A stretch of 64,000 bases of DNA from Scleroderma bovista (GCA_037178675.1 JAYMGJ010000239.1:62001-126000), one strand, 5' to 3'. Positions 43,545 to 55,807 are shown, numbered from the stretch's first letter. Made by a program: numbers and translations. Notes: a model not told the origin generated them from the letters alone.

Positions 43545-45629
43545 CGAAGAACTTATAAATGCAGTGTTTTTCCGTCTAATCCCGAGGCCTCTCCGAGATG
43601 CGCCGCTCGTGAAACCGAGTCAGCATTCAGCCCACAGCCTCCAGAAAACCGCCCCCTGTCCAAAACACCGAGTCCAAACAGCTTAGACTGTCCGCCGACG
43701 CTAACATCCAATCATTCGCTCGTAGTTTGATGCCTTGATCAAAACGGAATTGCCACCGTATTTGTCACGACAACCTATATATGGCATAGGTGAAAGACCA
43801 AGCTCGCCCAGGTTCGCTCCGAAGTGTACATCTAGACACCGGCGGGAAAAGCGTAAAGTTAGCGGATGAATGCCTTCCATGTACGTGTTACAGCCATGAT
43901 CGAGGATGTTGATACCGAAATATACAAGAAGAAAATTATGGAGTTTTTACCTGCAGCCTCGTGCAAGAGGTCACCCACCTCCATCGTTTGTGGCCCGTTC
44001 GGTCCAGTCTTTAAAAAAGTGAGTGGCGGTGGAGTACTCACGCGCGTTTATAGCGATGCGTCAGCTGATTCGCCGGGTATCGGGCACAGTCAAGAAATAG
44101 CAACGAACACGCGCATCAAAATGGAAGCATCGACGCTGAGGGGCGGTTAGCCAGAAGCTTGGTCATCCCTGAAGCCGGACCGTCCATCGATGAATGTTAT
44201 CATAGACATTCCATCACAGCGGACGCGTTCCAATCAGTGTGTGGCTAGCATCTCGAGATTTGAGTTGACCGTATCATCCGCTGCCGTCAGATTGAGAGCA
44301 CCTGCGATCAGCCAAAGGTGTACGCAGGGACTGGATCTCGAGCTAAGATGAGTGGCAAAGGTGGAAAATTGGCAAACAGATATGAAGAGCAGGAGGCATC
44401 CTTGAAAGGATAACACATTCCTGACGATTTCCAAGAGGGGTCACGCACGCCTGAAAGAGTAAGCGCCTGACGTCCTGATGAGTGAGCCTTCACGACTGAT
44501 TTTCAGGTTTTATGAAACGACATAGCGTCGGTTTGGGACGTTGAGCCCCACATTCATATGCTGCGCAAGGCAGAAGGATAGTAACGGTGGCGTAAGATAT
44601 TGAGAACTTAGGGCTGGGAGTTTATGAGTTCCTAAAGCAGGCACGCAGTTCATTACCGGACTGGAAAACCGCAGGGCGCCATGGGCAAGATACCGTTGGC
44701 GGGTACGATCTTGCCAAATTTTGCTGTGGCACATGATCATCCCATCAGAACATGTTGATGTTCGCTTGACTGATAGGACGGCAAGGGCTTCGGATGACAC
44801 AAATGTACAAGGAATCTGAAACACGAGATTTTCATGTCCGAGGTAGGGGGCGGAGTGGCAGCCATTACAGGCTCTCTTGTTCGACAGAGAGGGGGACAGA
44901 ATTTAAGGAATAGCATGACTGTGTGGACCGCGGTGACAGAGCGTGAATTAGGGAGGTAGTGGGTACGGAGGGTACGGCGTTGGGGAACGTTGTCCGTCGG
45001 GCGTGTGAAGAGAGAGATTAATTGCGCACGGCAGCCTCCTGCGGAGACATGCTTTCAATGCACGGTGCACCCAACGAGGCTAGAGAGACGCGATGCAGTC
45101 ATAGGATCAAAGACGGCAAGTGCACAGGTATCGTACGAATCATTTACGCACTCAGACTGGCCCGAAGTGTGGAAGGCCAGGGCAACGCCTCGAGGGTGTG
45201 ACCAGGGGTACGCGTCTTTGTCGGTGGTGGATTGAATATTTGATAGTGGTGGAAGGGCACTCGGTGTTAATGAATCTACTCCAGGAGATCTGGTGTTCTG
45301 AGAAGACATACTTCCCGTAGCGTGTTCGTCCATCGCTATCCTATGCGTGGCCACCTGCCGGCTCCGTTGCATGGCGTTGGCGATTGCATGGACAACTATG
45401 GGAACTGTGGACGGTTTCAACGTGTTGTGGGATCCCTGAAGAAAGGCGAAAAGGCTGTTAAGAGAAAAACAGACGCCCGTGGTTAGTCCAGGTATTAGAC
45501 AGACATCATACCTCATCATACACTTTCAAAATCTGCGTTCTCATCCGTATAAAAAGTGAAGGCAGTTTGCATTGGCACGTCTTTCCCTCCACCCTTCACG
45601 CCAGGAAGCCCAGCAGATGTGTCACATCG
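43545..45629. other. About 2 kb without a confident gene
   Basis: Open frames of modest size occur (43866-44150 plus; 45055-45519 minus) but show no recognised motif. The left part likely holds the AOX promoter and the right part the promoter of the CENP-B-type gene. One of the frames is listed separately at low confidence. Confidence 0.4.
45055..45519 (-). CDS. Possible hypothetical protein, 154 codons
   Basis: An open frame with fairly normal composition (GSHNTLKPSTVPIVVHAIAN AMQRSRQ ... DPMTASRLSSLVGC). No domain, signal peptide or coiled coil was recognised, and no flanking exons were found. It may be chance. Confidence 0.2.
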   Translation of the reverse strand: MMRYDVCLIPGLTTGVCFSLNSLFAFLQGSHNTLKPSTVPIVVHAIANAMQRSRQVATHRIAMDEHATGSMSSQNTRSPGVDSLTPSALPPLSNIQSTTDKDAYPWSHPRGVALAFHTSGQSECVNDSYDTCALAVFDPMTASRLSSLVGCTVH

Positions 45630-47752
45630 ATGGAGAACGTCGGCCAGTACAGTAGCACACTCGTCTATCCTTCACCGACCTCACGCACCCACGATACACC
45701 CGATAATCACTCCGTGAACGCGTCCTCTTCGTGGCTCCAGAACCACAAGCAGCCATCCGCTGCCTCGCCAGGTGCTAACAACCAGTCCTCCCCTGTCTAT
45801 CCCGTCGTGGACCGCTCTGCTGATCACGAAAACTATGCTTCCCCGCCAACATCCGCCTCATATGGATCCATGCACTCTGCAGACCAGTACTCCAGCTTTC
45901 CACAGTCCCCCAGCGTCCGGACCACCGATGAGGCCCACTCCGTGCCCGGAATGGGTCTTCCCCCTCAGGTGTCGGGCAGCATCGGTCCTGACCGGGTGAC
46001 GCGTCGGCAGACGCGCACGCACTCCTCTCTCCACCTTGGGATTCGGAGGGATCGTCCTCCACAACCAGACGTCCAAACTGGGCAACTAGACAATGAAGAG
46101 GTGCGCCCCTTATCTGCATCATGGCGTGGCCAATTCATACTCACCTCTTTCTGTCCACTTCGCACAGCAACCTCCCTACTTCATGTCTCCTGCTAGTGCC
46201 ATGTCCAGGCCACACACACCAACTAACTGTCCCGATTCTTCTCGCTATCACCAGCAGGCAGACAGAGGTTCCATGTACTCCAGCGGTGGCAGTGGCAGCA
46301 TTCCCATGCAGTCCCCTCGTTATCTGCCCACCCCGGTATCTGGCTCACCGTATTCTCCATTTTCACTCTTTCCTGCACATTCTCGCTCTACGTCCTCTTA
46401 TTCGGCCTCTAATCCACGCTCGGCCTCTCCGGCCCTGAGTGTTGCATCCGCTCTCACATCTCTTTCATCATCCCATTCAACGCCTAATTCTTCATTTGCG
46501 GCGTATCCCCTTCCAACGCCACCAGTTGGCCCAGTCGTTCCACGCGCGAAGCAGCGCAAGCAACGGTTGTTCAATGTGGACCGAAAAGCTATCTGTGTCT
46601 ACCACCAAGAAAACCCAAATGCGAGGCAGGAAGACATTGCCGCTCGGTATGGCGTGGAACGCAGCACCATTAGCAAAATTCTCAAGCACAAAACAAAATG
46701 GATGAACGTTCCCGAGGACGATGACATGCGTGTCGCCAAACATCGGTAAGTTCTGTGTCCACGCCCGAAATTCTCACTGACGCCTCAAATATTTTTCAAG
46801 ACCGTCAAAATTCCCGGAAGTCGAAGAAGAGCTTGTGAATTGGCTCGTTCAAATGAAGCAACAGAACACTCTGCTCACGGATGCCCTCATCCGGAACAAG
46901 GCGAAGGAGACCGCAAGGAACTTACAGATCCCCGAAGAACGATTTAAGGCCAGTTCTGGTTGGGTAGAAAATTTTAAGCATCGCCATAACATTCGTAAGG
47001 GTGTGTGGTTGGGCCAAAACAAGGCCCTTCGTGCTACCCGTGGCATCGGTGCCACCCATCTGAGGAAAGGTAGTAACGAAAGTGCTCTATCTCCTCTTAA
47101 CCCTGCTTTCGAGTCACGAGCGGAGGCGCTAACCCACCGTGACTCGACGAACACAGCGGACGAGGGTGAAGACGATATGGAGTCTGAAGACGAACAGGAT
47201 CTCGATGCTGCTCACAGCAGTCAGCCCATACCAGGGCCGTCGCATTCTCAGCCTTCGGGGAGCTCAGCCTCTCATCACCCACTTCCGCGTATTTGGACCA
47301 TGCACCACGAGTCCCTGTCCTCTGCAGAAACGCCAATCTCCGCTTGTCCCGCGGGGTCGCAGCAAAACGTGATTCCCCAGCATCCGTTCCCCCCTCACGA
47401 AGATCAACACCCAGACGCTGCAGTCGCGAACGTGCACCAAAACCCGCATTCACTGCCTGCACACATGTCTGTACCCCAGGCGCAGCCGGAAGTGCAGCTA
47501 CCGAACCACGGAGATACGTCTACAGTCTATAGTGCCCCTGTCGTGGTATACCAGCAACCGCCTCTTACCACGTCGGGTGATACTATTCCAGATATCGCAG
47601 AGGTAGAGGACGCGATCAACAAGGTTATTCTTTTTGTCGATTCCCAGACGCCGAGTATCCTCACTCAAGAGGAGCGGAATGCGCTTACCCAAATCAAGTA
47701 TGCGCTATTCCAGGCCGCCAGTGGGGTGCCGTTCGTGCGGGAACGTAGATGA
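45630..47752 (+). CDS. CENP-B-type helix-turn-helix DNA-binding protein, no transposase domain
   Basis: The start MENVGQYSSTLVYPSPTSRT leads through a long Ser/Pro-rich region (one intron near 45.99-46.10 kb, placement approximate). The first HTH is QRLFNVDRKAICVYHQENPN ARQEDIAARYGVERSTISKI LKHKTKW. After an intron (46749-46801) the second, Tc5/CENP-B-type HTH follows: PSKFPEVEEELVNWLVQMKQ QNTLLTDALIRNKAKETARN LQIPEERFKASSGWVENFKH RHNIRKGVWLG. The rest is acidic, then Pro/Gln/His-rich, with a final helix (ALTQIKYALFQAASGVPFV). No DDE catalytic domain is seen. Such proteins derive from pogo-type transposases and bind DNA at centromeres or promoters; the role here is unknown. Confidence 0.85.
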
Positions 47753-48633
47753 ACTGATCACGGTGGAAGCTCTATTTTTCCAGGTGCAAGGTTCCTGCTG
47801 CGGCACCTATCCGCACGGGACTTCATTTGGTTAGTGCCCTCTGCTGACGGTGATATCACACGCGAAAGGAATTTGCTTGTATCACCATATCGCAATTTTA
47901 CTGCAACCGTCTGTTTTTATGTCGTCCCCTTTGCATATGCAACTACTACCCGCACTCTTCCACAGTGATCGCATTTTTTTTCTTTAGTCCTGCACCACAC
48001 AACTCTCAATATCACTGTTTTCAATGCTTGCATGTGTCATGTTCCACAATTTTGCATGTCGTGATGGCCCGTATTACCATCACCCCGATATTGTATGCAC
48101 AGTTGTTACCATTTCCCCCCTACATCACTTTTCGCACTCATCCACTCATCATTCAGGACTGTTTTCGCTGGTTTACACACTCCGCCGTAAACTCACATAC
48201 ATACTGCACGCACACAAATATTGTCTCGTACTTTAATTCCAGTTTGGAAAACACGTGCCCTCCGCCGATAACAAGAAGGTTTAAGGCTACATACACGGAT
48301 GATACACAGCAAGTGAGGGTCTTATCCATGCGCAGTCGAGTGGATAGGATATACTTCCAAAACAAATTCTCCGCCGAGCAGAATCAATTGGTGGGGTGCA
48401 AGCCCTTTTTTTCCTCCAAGAAGGAAGCAAAAAGGGTGGGCCCTGCAAGAGAGAATACCCGGCAATAGCTTCGCGTTAGCAAGTGGATGACGACTACCTG
48501 CAGCACTTCACGCACCTGATGACGAAATGCATAAACCTTGTTAGCACAGTTAGGGAAGGCACGAAGGCGGTGCGGTCAACGCTTCGCGTTCTTTGTGCCC
48601 TTGCCAGAAGAGTCCCTGGATGATGAAATTTAT
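47753..48633. other. About 880 bp without a recognised gene
   Basis: A T/C-rich stretch follows the CENP-B-type gene, probably its long 3' untranslated region. An open frame at 47965-48468 gives a His/Thr/Phe-rich translation that does not look like a protein. Confidence 0.4.
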
Positions 48634-48988
48634 TCAAAGGAACACGATAGAAAGAAACGGAAAGAAGGAAGAACAGACATACGGCTCAGCGGTGTTTTTC
48701 ATGATTGTGAGTTTTCCAGAAGATGCAGCACTGGCCATCTGCTGCTCAATCGATCGGGTATGTTTGGAAGTAAGGGCCTAACACCACATAAAGAGACCTC
48801 AGAGGTGTGATTGCATTGATGATATGATCGGTGGCCACCATGAACCTTACCTTTCGTGCCGCTGCTTCTTTGACGAGCGTAGGTTTTTTGGGTGGCTGGA
48901 CGCGCTTCCCCTTCTTTGTCTGCGAGGGCTTCGATTGCCTCGATGACGAGGATTTGCTTTGGAGTCCCTTTGTTTTTCCTTGCACCAT
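48634..48988 (-). CDS. Small basic UPF0390/DUF2462-family protein
   Basis: Exon 1 is MVQGKTKGLQSKSSSSRQSK PSQTKKGKRVQPPKKPTLVK EAAARK. It joins across an intron (donor GTAAGG, acceptor GTGTTAG) to ALTSKHTRSIEQQMASAASS GKLTIMKN. The start MxQGKxK, the KKGKR.xPPKK middle and the IEQQMASAASSGKL end match the family that includes the human Leydig cell tumour 10 kDa homologue. The family function is poorly known; its basic nature suggests a nucleolar site. A 20-residue tail after MKN is not typical. It diverges from NDUFA9. Confidence 0.83.
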
Positions 48989-49107
48989 CGGGTCAAATAT
49001 GCTGGAATGACGAAACGCGTCTTTGATTACTCACGGCAATGCCCGATATACGTGGGAATTTCCGACACACCTTTCGGCGGCTTCTGGCATCAGCGAACAC
49101 TGCTACG

Positions 49108-50632
49108 ATGTTGGTAAAACCCCAGTTGGTGCGCGCAGCAGCCGCACAGAGAAGGGTGAGTGTCAGTGTTTATCGTGTGCAGTTCTTTACTCAAGAGTGG
49201 ATATCTTAGTGCGCTCTGCACGACCTCTCGACTCTGCCTGGTCGAAAGCCAGTCATATCACACGGCCCACCTGGGTACAGCGCCGTGAGCGGGCATGTCG
49301 TGACAGTGTTTGGCTGCACGGGCTTCCTGGGACGATACCTCGTGTCCAAGCTCGGTGCGCACTCTAATGGTCTGCCCACCACCTCCGACTGACACCATGG
49401 GTGACAGCCCGGATGGGCACCCAGGTCGTCGTGCCGTATCGCGAAGAGGACGAGAAAAGGCACCTCAAGCCAATGGGTGATCTAGGCCAGATTGTCCCCA
49501 TGGTATCGTCCCTTTGGAAAATTCATGTTTTCTGCTAATAATTTATCTGATGCGCGCCGTCTATCTTTAGGAATGGGATATCCGGAATGAAGACCAAATA
49601 GCGGAATGCCTGAGGCATTCTGACATCGTCTACAACCTTGTTGGACGTGATTATGAGACCAAGTAACGTTTTAATTGGTTTCTGGCGCGGTCGTCATGTC
49701 CACTGACCGCCGTTTCATCTTACTCGGATCACAGGAACTTTAAGTTCGCGGATGTCCATGTGGCTGGAGCGGAAAGGATAGCCAAGGTTGCGGCTCAAGT
49801 CGGCGTTCAGCGCATGATACACGTTTCCCACTTGAATGCTTCTGCGACTTCCCCTTCGCAGTTTTATCGCACGAAAGCAGAGGGCGAGGAACGAGTGAAG
49901 AGCGTATTTCCCAATGCTACCATCGTCCGGCCAGCATCTATGTTTGGCTACGAGGACAAGCTTTTGAACAACATGGCGAGTGAGTTCGGTGCAATTGTTC
50001 CGTATTTTGACTACTGATTCTTGTTCGCTTTCTGGTGACAAGTGTGGCCCATTTGGTGGAACTTAAACCATGGTCAGACCCAAATAAGACCTGTACACGT
50101 AAGAACATATCTTCATTTACCGGGTGGAGAAGTGGAATGATACCATTTTGGATGGCAGGTCATTGATGTCGCACAGGCGTTGGCAAATCTGATGTCGATT
50201 CCGCAATTGCCAGGGACTGTATCTCTGCCTGGCCCGAGCACACTGAATTACGAGTATCTGTTGGAGCTTGTCGCGACCGTGACGTACCGACCGCCTTCGC
50301 GAGCGCCTGTCGTTCCGAAGTCGATCGCGCTAGCGGTTGCTAGGGCAGCACAGATGGCTTGGTGGCCGCTCATCAGCCCCGATGAAGTAGAGAGGAGGTA
50401 CATCGACGATGTGAAGGACCCAGGCCACTGGGAAGCAGTCGGCGTCATTCCAGACGAAATAGAGAATCACGCTATCACATATCTTCGAAGGTATCGACTC
50501 GCGTACGTGTTCCCTTGTTGCGGGTTGCTTTTTTGTCTCCCGATGCATGCCTGTGTTACTAATTTGAATTTGTTCCCATGATGCAGAAAAGACTTTGCTC
50601 GACCGGTGCTTTTCCCTATGCGGTCAAGTTAG
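49108..50632 (+). CDS. NDUFA9: NADH:ubiquinone oxidoreductase 40 kDa subunit (NDUFA9-like)
   Basis: An atypical short-chain dehydrogenase fold subunit of complex I. The start used gives [16 protein letters not shown]; an in-frame ATG at 49039 would lengthen the presequence. After an intron: [30 protein letters not shown], with the GxxGxxG nucleotide-binding motif. Then [111 protein letters not shown] and [17 protein letters not shown]. It ends in [14 protein letters not shown] at 50632. About eight exons. All conserved blocks are in order. Confidence 0.93.
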
Positions 50633-51060
50633 ACAAGCAATCGAGTCATCTCCGATGGCCGCGTTTGCATGCTGTGGAGATTATGATGATTGGGAGCCTG
50701 CCATTAGAATGGAATTACGTTTGCTCTTCGACTTCACCTTCAGCTTTTGAGTTGTGCAAATTCTTTTATATGAAATATAAATTTCTGGTCCAGGCAAAAA
50801 TGATGGTCATGAGAAGGACTTCACATTTATGTGAGCCCAATTAGGGACATGAAACGCTCAAAAACCGCTGAGACGGTGGCAAATGAAGGCCACGGGGTGG
50901 GACAGCAGAGAGCGGGAGGTTTTAATATTACTAGCGCGATGAGATAAGACATCATGTGTTAGTGAGTGGTGCTTGACGGAGTCGTAGAGGGGGACTACAG
51001 TAACGTGGGAGTGCATGCTTGAGTGGAGTCACAAGGACATGGAAAGCTCTACTTTCTGAC
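50633..51060. other. Convergent intergenic stretch, no gene recognised
   Basis: About 430 bp between the 3' ends of NDUFA9 and TOM22. It is A/T-rich at the left. Nothing else was seen. Confidence 0.4.
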
Positions 51061-51580
51061 TTAAAAGCCAGGGGGTACAACAGCCTTCTGTACAGGCTGC
51101 TGATTCGACCCTGAGGGCGGTGGGTAGGATGATCCGGACATCATCTTTTGGGGGACGTCAAACGTAGGTATTCGGGGGAATGGAAGAGGGACTGACCTGT
51201 TGGGCGCCTTGCTGCTGCGCCATGTACTCTTTTTCTTGGGCGGCGATCTTTGCCTCGTCTTCGAGAGAGAGAGCGAGAGGCAGCCCAATGAGAAGGGCAG
51301 ACGTGGTGACAATCCAGACGACGTTTCCGACGACCTTGCCGGTCTTCTTTACGAATGCGGCAGTCTTGGATGCCTTTGAGGCGATGTTGTGTCTGGTGGA
51401 GGGTGGGATGATGTCGACGAGGGCAGTGAGCCGGTCATAGAAGGTTTCGTCTGCAGAGAGCTCTGATGAAACCGACGAGAGCGACTCCGTCGAGGACGTC
51501 CGCGATGACGACGGGGAGGCGTAGGGGGAGTTTTGTCCAGCGGCGGCGTCCTTTTCCTCGACGATTTCGACTTTGACCAT
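51061..51580 (-). CDS. TOM22: Mitochondrial import receptor subunit Tom22
   Basis: Tom22 is the central organiser and receptor of the TOM complex in the outer mitochondrial membrane. The acidic N-terminal cytosolic part (MVKVEIVEEKDAAA, SVSSELSADETFYDRLTALV DIIPP) is followed by RHNIASKASKTAAFVKKTGK VVGNVVWIVTTSALLIGLPL ALSLEDEAKIAAQEKE, which holds the single membrane helix. An intron (51145-51196) leads to MMSGSSYPPPSGSNQQPVQK and the end VVPPGF. Length and layout match fungal Tom22. Confidence 0.93.
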
Positions 51581-51816
51581 GGCGTGCGGTGACAGACGCG
51601 TGACAGTTACGGTGCCGAAGTGAGCCAGATTGGAACTCCGCTGTGTCTATCTAGTGTAATTGATTAGCGTATAAGAGAGACCGCCAGGCTTTGCAAAGTC
51701 ATATCATCATCTCGAGTCGCCATGCACACCCGCGACCCCGCCCATTCGTTCTCCCAGCCAGGTATTTAAGCTCTGTGCTCGCACCCACGTACTCGCGCTC
51801 ACCTCTCCGTCCACCC

Positions 51817-54800
51817 ATGCTCTCCCCAGGCCTCGTCCTGCCCACCCCGTCGTTCCAGGACCAGATCCATGAGCTAGCGAAGACGCTCCCACCCCCACGC
51901 AAACAGAACACCGCCTGCGATGCCTGCAGGTCCGTCGCCTTTCCCCCGTATCCACATCGTACCCATAATCCCTCCTATCAGGGCACGCAAGGTCAAGTGC
52001 TACAGACTTCCCGGTCAGGACAAGGTATGTCGGTCCCGTCTCATGGCACCGTTCTTCTTTCTACTTCCACCCTTCCCCCGTCCAGTGTCAGGTCAGTCGC
52101 TTCCGTTTCATCCCCTCTCTTCGCCCGAATTTACCCCGCTCTGTAATCAGCATTGTTTGTCGAAGAATTACCCTTGCACGTTCGTGTTTTCTTCCTCCTC
52201 TCCAAAACCGGGTCGCAAACCCCTGCGCCCACAGGCATTACGTCCAGCAAGCCACAAGCGAAAAGAAACGCAACGGCGCAGCCCGAAGACCCAGGGGCAT
52301 CTCCACTAGTTCAAGGTTTGTTTATCCCTATTCCCACCGCATTAGTTGCTTAGCCGCCTCCCGTCCGCGCGTCTGCTGTTGTCACATGGTCCCCTTTGCA
52401 GTAATTCTTCCAGTTCTTCTGGGTAGGCTGTTTGATCGACAGAGCCTTTATCCGCAGAACCTGAACATATCCGTGCTAGCCATTCCCCCGTGGAAAACGG
52501 CATATTCTCCTGGTCAAGATCTTCCTGGGGAGTCCCCTTGGGTTCTCGCGTCGGTAGCCATCCCGCCCACCTTTTCCGAACCAGCACCCCCAATTTATTA
52601 TTTAATCTTTTTGCCCCCCCTGACAATGGAAATGCGTTTGTGTGCCTGTCTGCTTCTTGACTTCTCCTGACATGCCATTCAGTGATTCCATTTTTTCATT
52701 TGCCCCTCATAGGCCGCGGTCATCCTCTTACGCCGCCTGGGGCGAGATGGCCAACAGACTCGAGGATGAGGGGTTCAGAGCTGAGTGTGTCCATTTCGTC
52801 CCTGACCTCTATTATGTAAACCATCGATGTGATCGTGACCGATGACCCGGTAAACGCTCGTGCCAAATTTGGCCTCTTCCTTTCCTAGTGCATCAGCACC
52901 TCAGTTTGCGTTTTTCTCCTAGTCCCCTTTTCATTTCATCTGTCTTATCGATCACGTCTAATATTATCTACTTTCTTTATCCTTGTTTGTCGATAACAAC
53001 AACAACCCTCAACATTCACGACGCTGACGCTTCACTTCCGTTTTTGACAGGTTCGCGCTAGATCTCGTCGAGGTCTACTTCCAGATCGTTCACACTCGTC
53101 TTCCCCTCCTCAATCCAGCCCAATTTCGCACTCGCCTCAACCTCCATGTCGGTGGTCATCGCCCCATTCTGGGAAGCAAGCAGGAGGACCCCCTTCACCC
53201 AGCACTCATCGCCACCATCCTCGCATGGGGTGCCAAGTTTTCTGAGCACCCTCTTTTGGTAGCAGACAGGCAGCGCAATAACGGCCACAGTCTTCTTGCC
53301 AAGGTAATGATTGACCGATGTAGAGAACTCGCCGAGTCCATGAAAGTCCATCGCATCCCACTCGTGGATCACGTGGTCATCGCCCTTCTGATCGAGCCGT
53401 TGCAATGTCGTGAGTACTCCATTTGTTGCCGCTAATGCTCGGCCGATCCCTCTGATCCCCATACGTTTTTAGAGGATCCCACAGCAGAAACGGGTATAGT
53501 TTGCCACCATCGATTTGGAAGGCTGTAACTGAATTGTAATCACCTGATATAGGGTTCCACGGCTTTTGGCTGGGCTGCGGAATTCGAAACCTACTAGGCC
53601 TCCAGGTCCGCCCCATCACATCAGACGCTGAAACGGCGCGCTCATATAGACATATATATCCCAGATCAACCACAAGTCTGTTATGGCTGACATCAAGGAC
53701 CCCGATATCCGTGGTACAATGATATTTGCTTGGTGGATGGCGTGTCTGGCAGACGCATTCGCCGCATTTTATTACCGCCGTAAACCTATGCTGTGAGTTC
53801 TGTGCAGATCACGTATACCGCAAACGTTAATCATTATCAATCCCACCGCGCCGTTGCGGCGCCAGGGATGACGACGACTACGACATCGACTTCTATACGG
53901 CAGATCAAGACCCTACTCAGTCATCGACGCGCGAACAGTTAGAGGTGCGCTGTTTAGTCTTGTTTTAGTCGGGAACTATATCTGACGTGACGGTCTCCTC
54001 TGTCAGTTCTTGGTTAGCCTTTTTTGTTGCTGCCGTTTGGTTCCTAACATGCCGTTACACTCCACCAGGGATACTATAATGCCGCCCATGCATTGGCACG
54101 AATATCCAGAGAGATTGCTCGCCAGCTGTGGCGGCCACAGACAGATGCAGAGGGTATACCCCTAGAATCGGCGATAAAATATACCAGAGAGCTTGTTCAA
54201 TGGAGAGAGTCCCATCTGTCCAAGGTTGGCGTGCCTGCGAACCTGGCCGCAGACTGGGACTTTGTCTCCGCCGTCTCCGCCTGTGCGTGTTTGCCGAGAT
54301 CAGGGGATTATCCAGATCTAATGAGGTGGTGACAGGTGCAAGTGACGCCCAATACCATGTTATGTGGATCAGCTTGTTTAATGCCCTGGATGAATACGGT
54401 ATTCGGGACGATTCCCTCTCACCGAACGAGGTCCAGGATGTCAAGCAAAAGGTGTTTGAAGAGGCATTGAATGCATCATTGAGAGTGTCTGCATTGGTGA
54501 GCATTCTCAGCCCTCCTTACCTGCCTACATATCGGTTCTGAAATGTGAATAGGCGGGTGTATTAACATCCAATGGATACTTGGTAGGAGGTCATTCGGCA
54601 GGCGACTGACGTTCTCTGACCAACTTCGCATCTCTAGAAACTCGATACGGCTGTCATGCATGTTAGCATTATCCAAGCCGGCACATTCCTGGCCCGCCTT
54701 GGACGCCCTGAGGTGCACAATTGTATCGAGGGTCTTCAACAATATAGCTACGCATACGAGGAGACACGGGATAAAGCAAACCAGATCCAGCGCGATTATG

Positions 54801-54880
54801 ATCAGGCGTTGTTAAAGGGACCCAGCTATAACGAGATGAGTAGCGCCCTACCGCGCGTACAGCCGCCTTGCACATTCTGA
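51817..54880 (+). CDS. Zn(II)2Cys6 transcription factor with fungal-specific regulatory domain
   Basis: The start MLSPGLVLPTPSFQDQIHEL AKTLPPP leads to the zinc cluster, which is spread over four exons: NTACDACR, ARKVKCYRLPGQDK, CQ (a 6-nt exon) and HCLSKNYPCT. All six Cys are present with normal spacing. Next is HYVQQATSEKKRNGAARR, then a linker. The middle fungal-specific domain includes FALDLVEVYFQIVHTRLPLL NPAQFRTRL, HPALIATILAWGAKFSEHPL L, MIDRCRELAESMKVHRIPLV DHVVIALLIEPLQC, GFHGFWLGCGIRNLLGL and TMIFAWWMACLADAFAAFYY RRKPMLDDDDYDIDF. The C-terminus contains YHVMWISLFNALDEYGIRDD and ends RVQPPCTF. The family includes regulators of carbon and polysaccharide use, but no target can be named. 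Confidence 0.9.
52086..52091 (+). other. 6-nt micro-exon encoding the fourth zinc-ligand Cys
   Basis: TGTCAG is bounded by CGTCCAG before and GTCAGTCGC after. Spliced between GACAAG and CATTGTTTG it gives GQDKCQHCLSKNYPC, which restores the C-x2-C-x6-C second half of the zinc cluster. Retaining the following intron loses the motif. Confidence 0.75.
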
Positions 54881-55807
54881 CCCCATTCGCAACTCGCCTA
54901 CCATGTAAAATTCCATACTTGCACATAAAAATGTGAGTCGTTCTTGTCTTACTAGTCCGTTGATTGACTGGTCTCTGCAGTTCATGGAAGATTAGGTTTA
55001 GTTGATACCATGTAATGTTTTCGATTTTTCCGACATGTTCGCGATGCATCAGCCTACGATATTATTATCTGCTTGTATTTTCCTTTGGTTTAGTTCGCCT
55101 GATGGACGCTTTCATCCAGCACATCAGACTTGGCACATTACTATCTCCCCGCCTCCCTGTTGTCCATCGATTCCCGGCTTGCCATGTTTATCATGCTTTC
55201 CTTCTTGTAATCTACTCCCACTGTGTTGCAAGCCACTGATTGTGAAAGAGCCATTGTTTCTAGCTGAATACGACTAGTGCCTATGGGTGGTGTGTACAGT
55301 GTTTCTAGTCTTCTATTACATACGGACCTACCCCGGAACGCCGGTGCTTTTGACTTTGGATGTACATACCTCACCCCCTGGATGATCTCGTCCACTATCA
55401 GCGTATGACGCGATCAATTCGGACGACCACGACCACATGACTCACTACCACAACCTGGACGCCGACGATGGCGATCACCACCACCACTTGGGCGACCGAC
55501 CACCAACGTCGTTGACGATGCGACCACTGTGACAACGATGACACTCACTGATGCGCAAATGGCGGCGACGGCCATCTGCTGCCAAGGAGCACGACAGTGG
55601 CAACAGTGACGCCCACGTACGGCCACCGCCGCCGTGGCACACCGATGACGTCGTCGTCTACCTGCAGCACACAGAAGCACGACGACGAGTCCGAACAATG
55701 CCTCGTTGCAAACATACACCTGGTCCCGCATCGCCTCGGGCCCACAGCAAGTATGCATTTGGCAACTATTTGATCTTGCTTTTGTCGGGGATTTGTATCC
55801 CCCATCT
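54881..55807. other. About 930 bp without a gene; GAC/CAC-rich tract at 55430-55690
   Basis: The left part is the likely 3' untranslated region of the Zn2Cys6 gene. The tract at about 55430-55690 is rich in GACGA, CCACCAC and related short repeats on both strands; the open frames it creates look like composition artefacts. Confidence 0.4.

Noticed and set aside
47965..48468. 167-codon open frame after the CENP-B-type gene
   Set aside because: The T/C-rich sequence produces a His/Thr/Phe-rich translation typical of a 3' untranslated region.
55430..55690. GAC/CAC-rich tract considered as a coding exon or minisatellite
   Set aside because: No regular period was found and no frame continues convincingly; reported only as composition.
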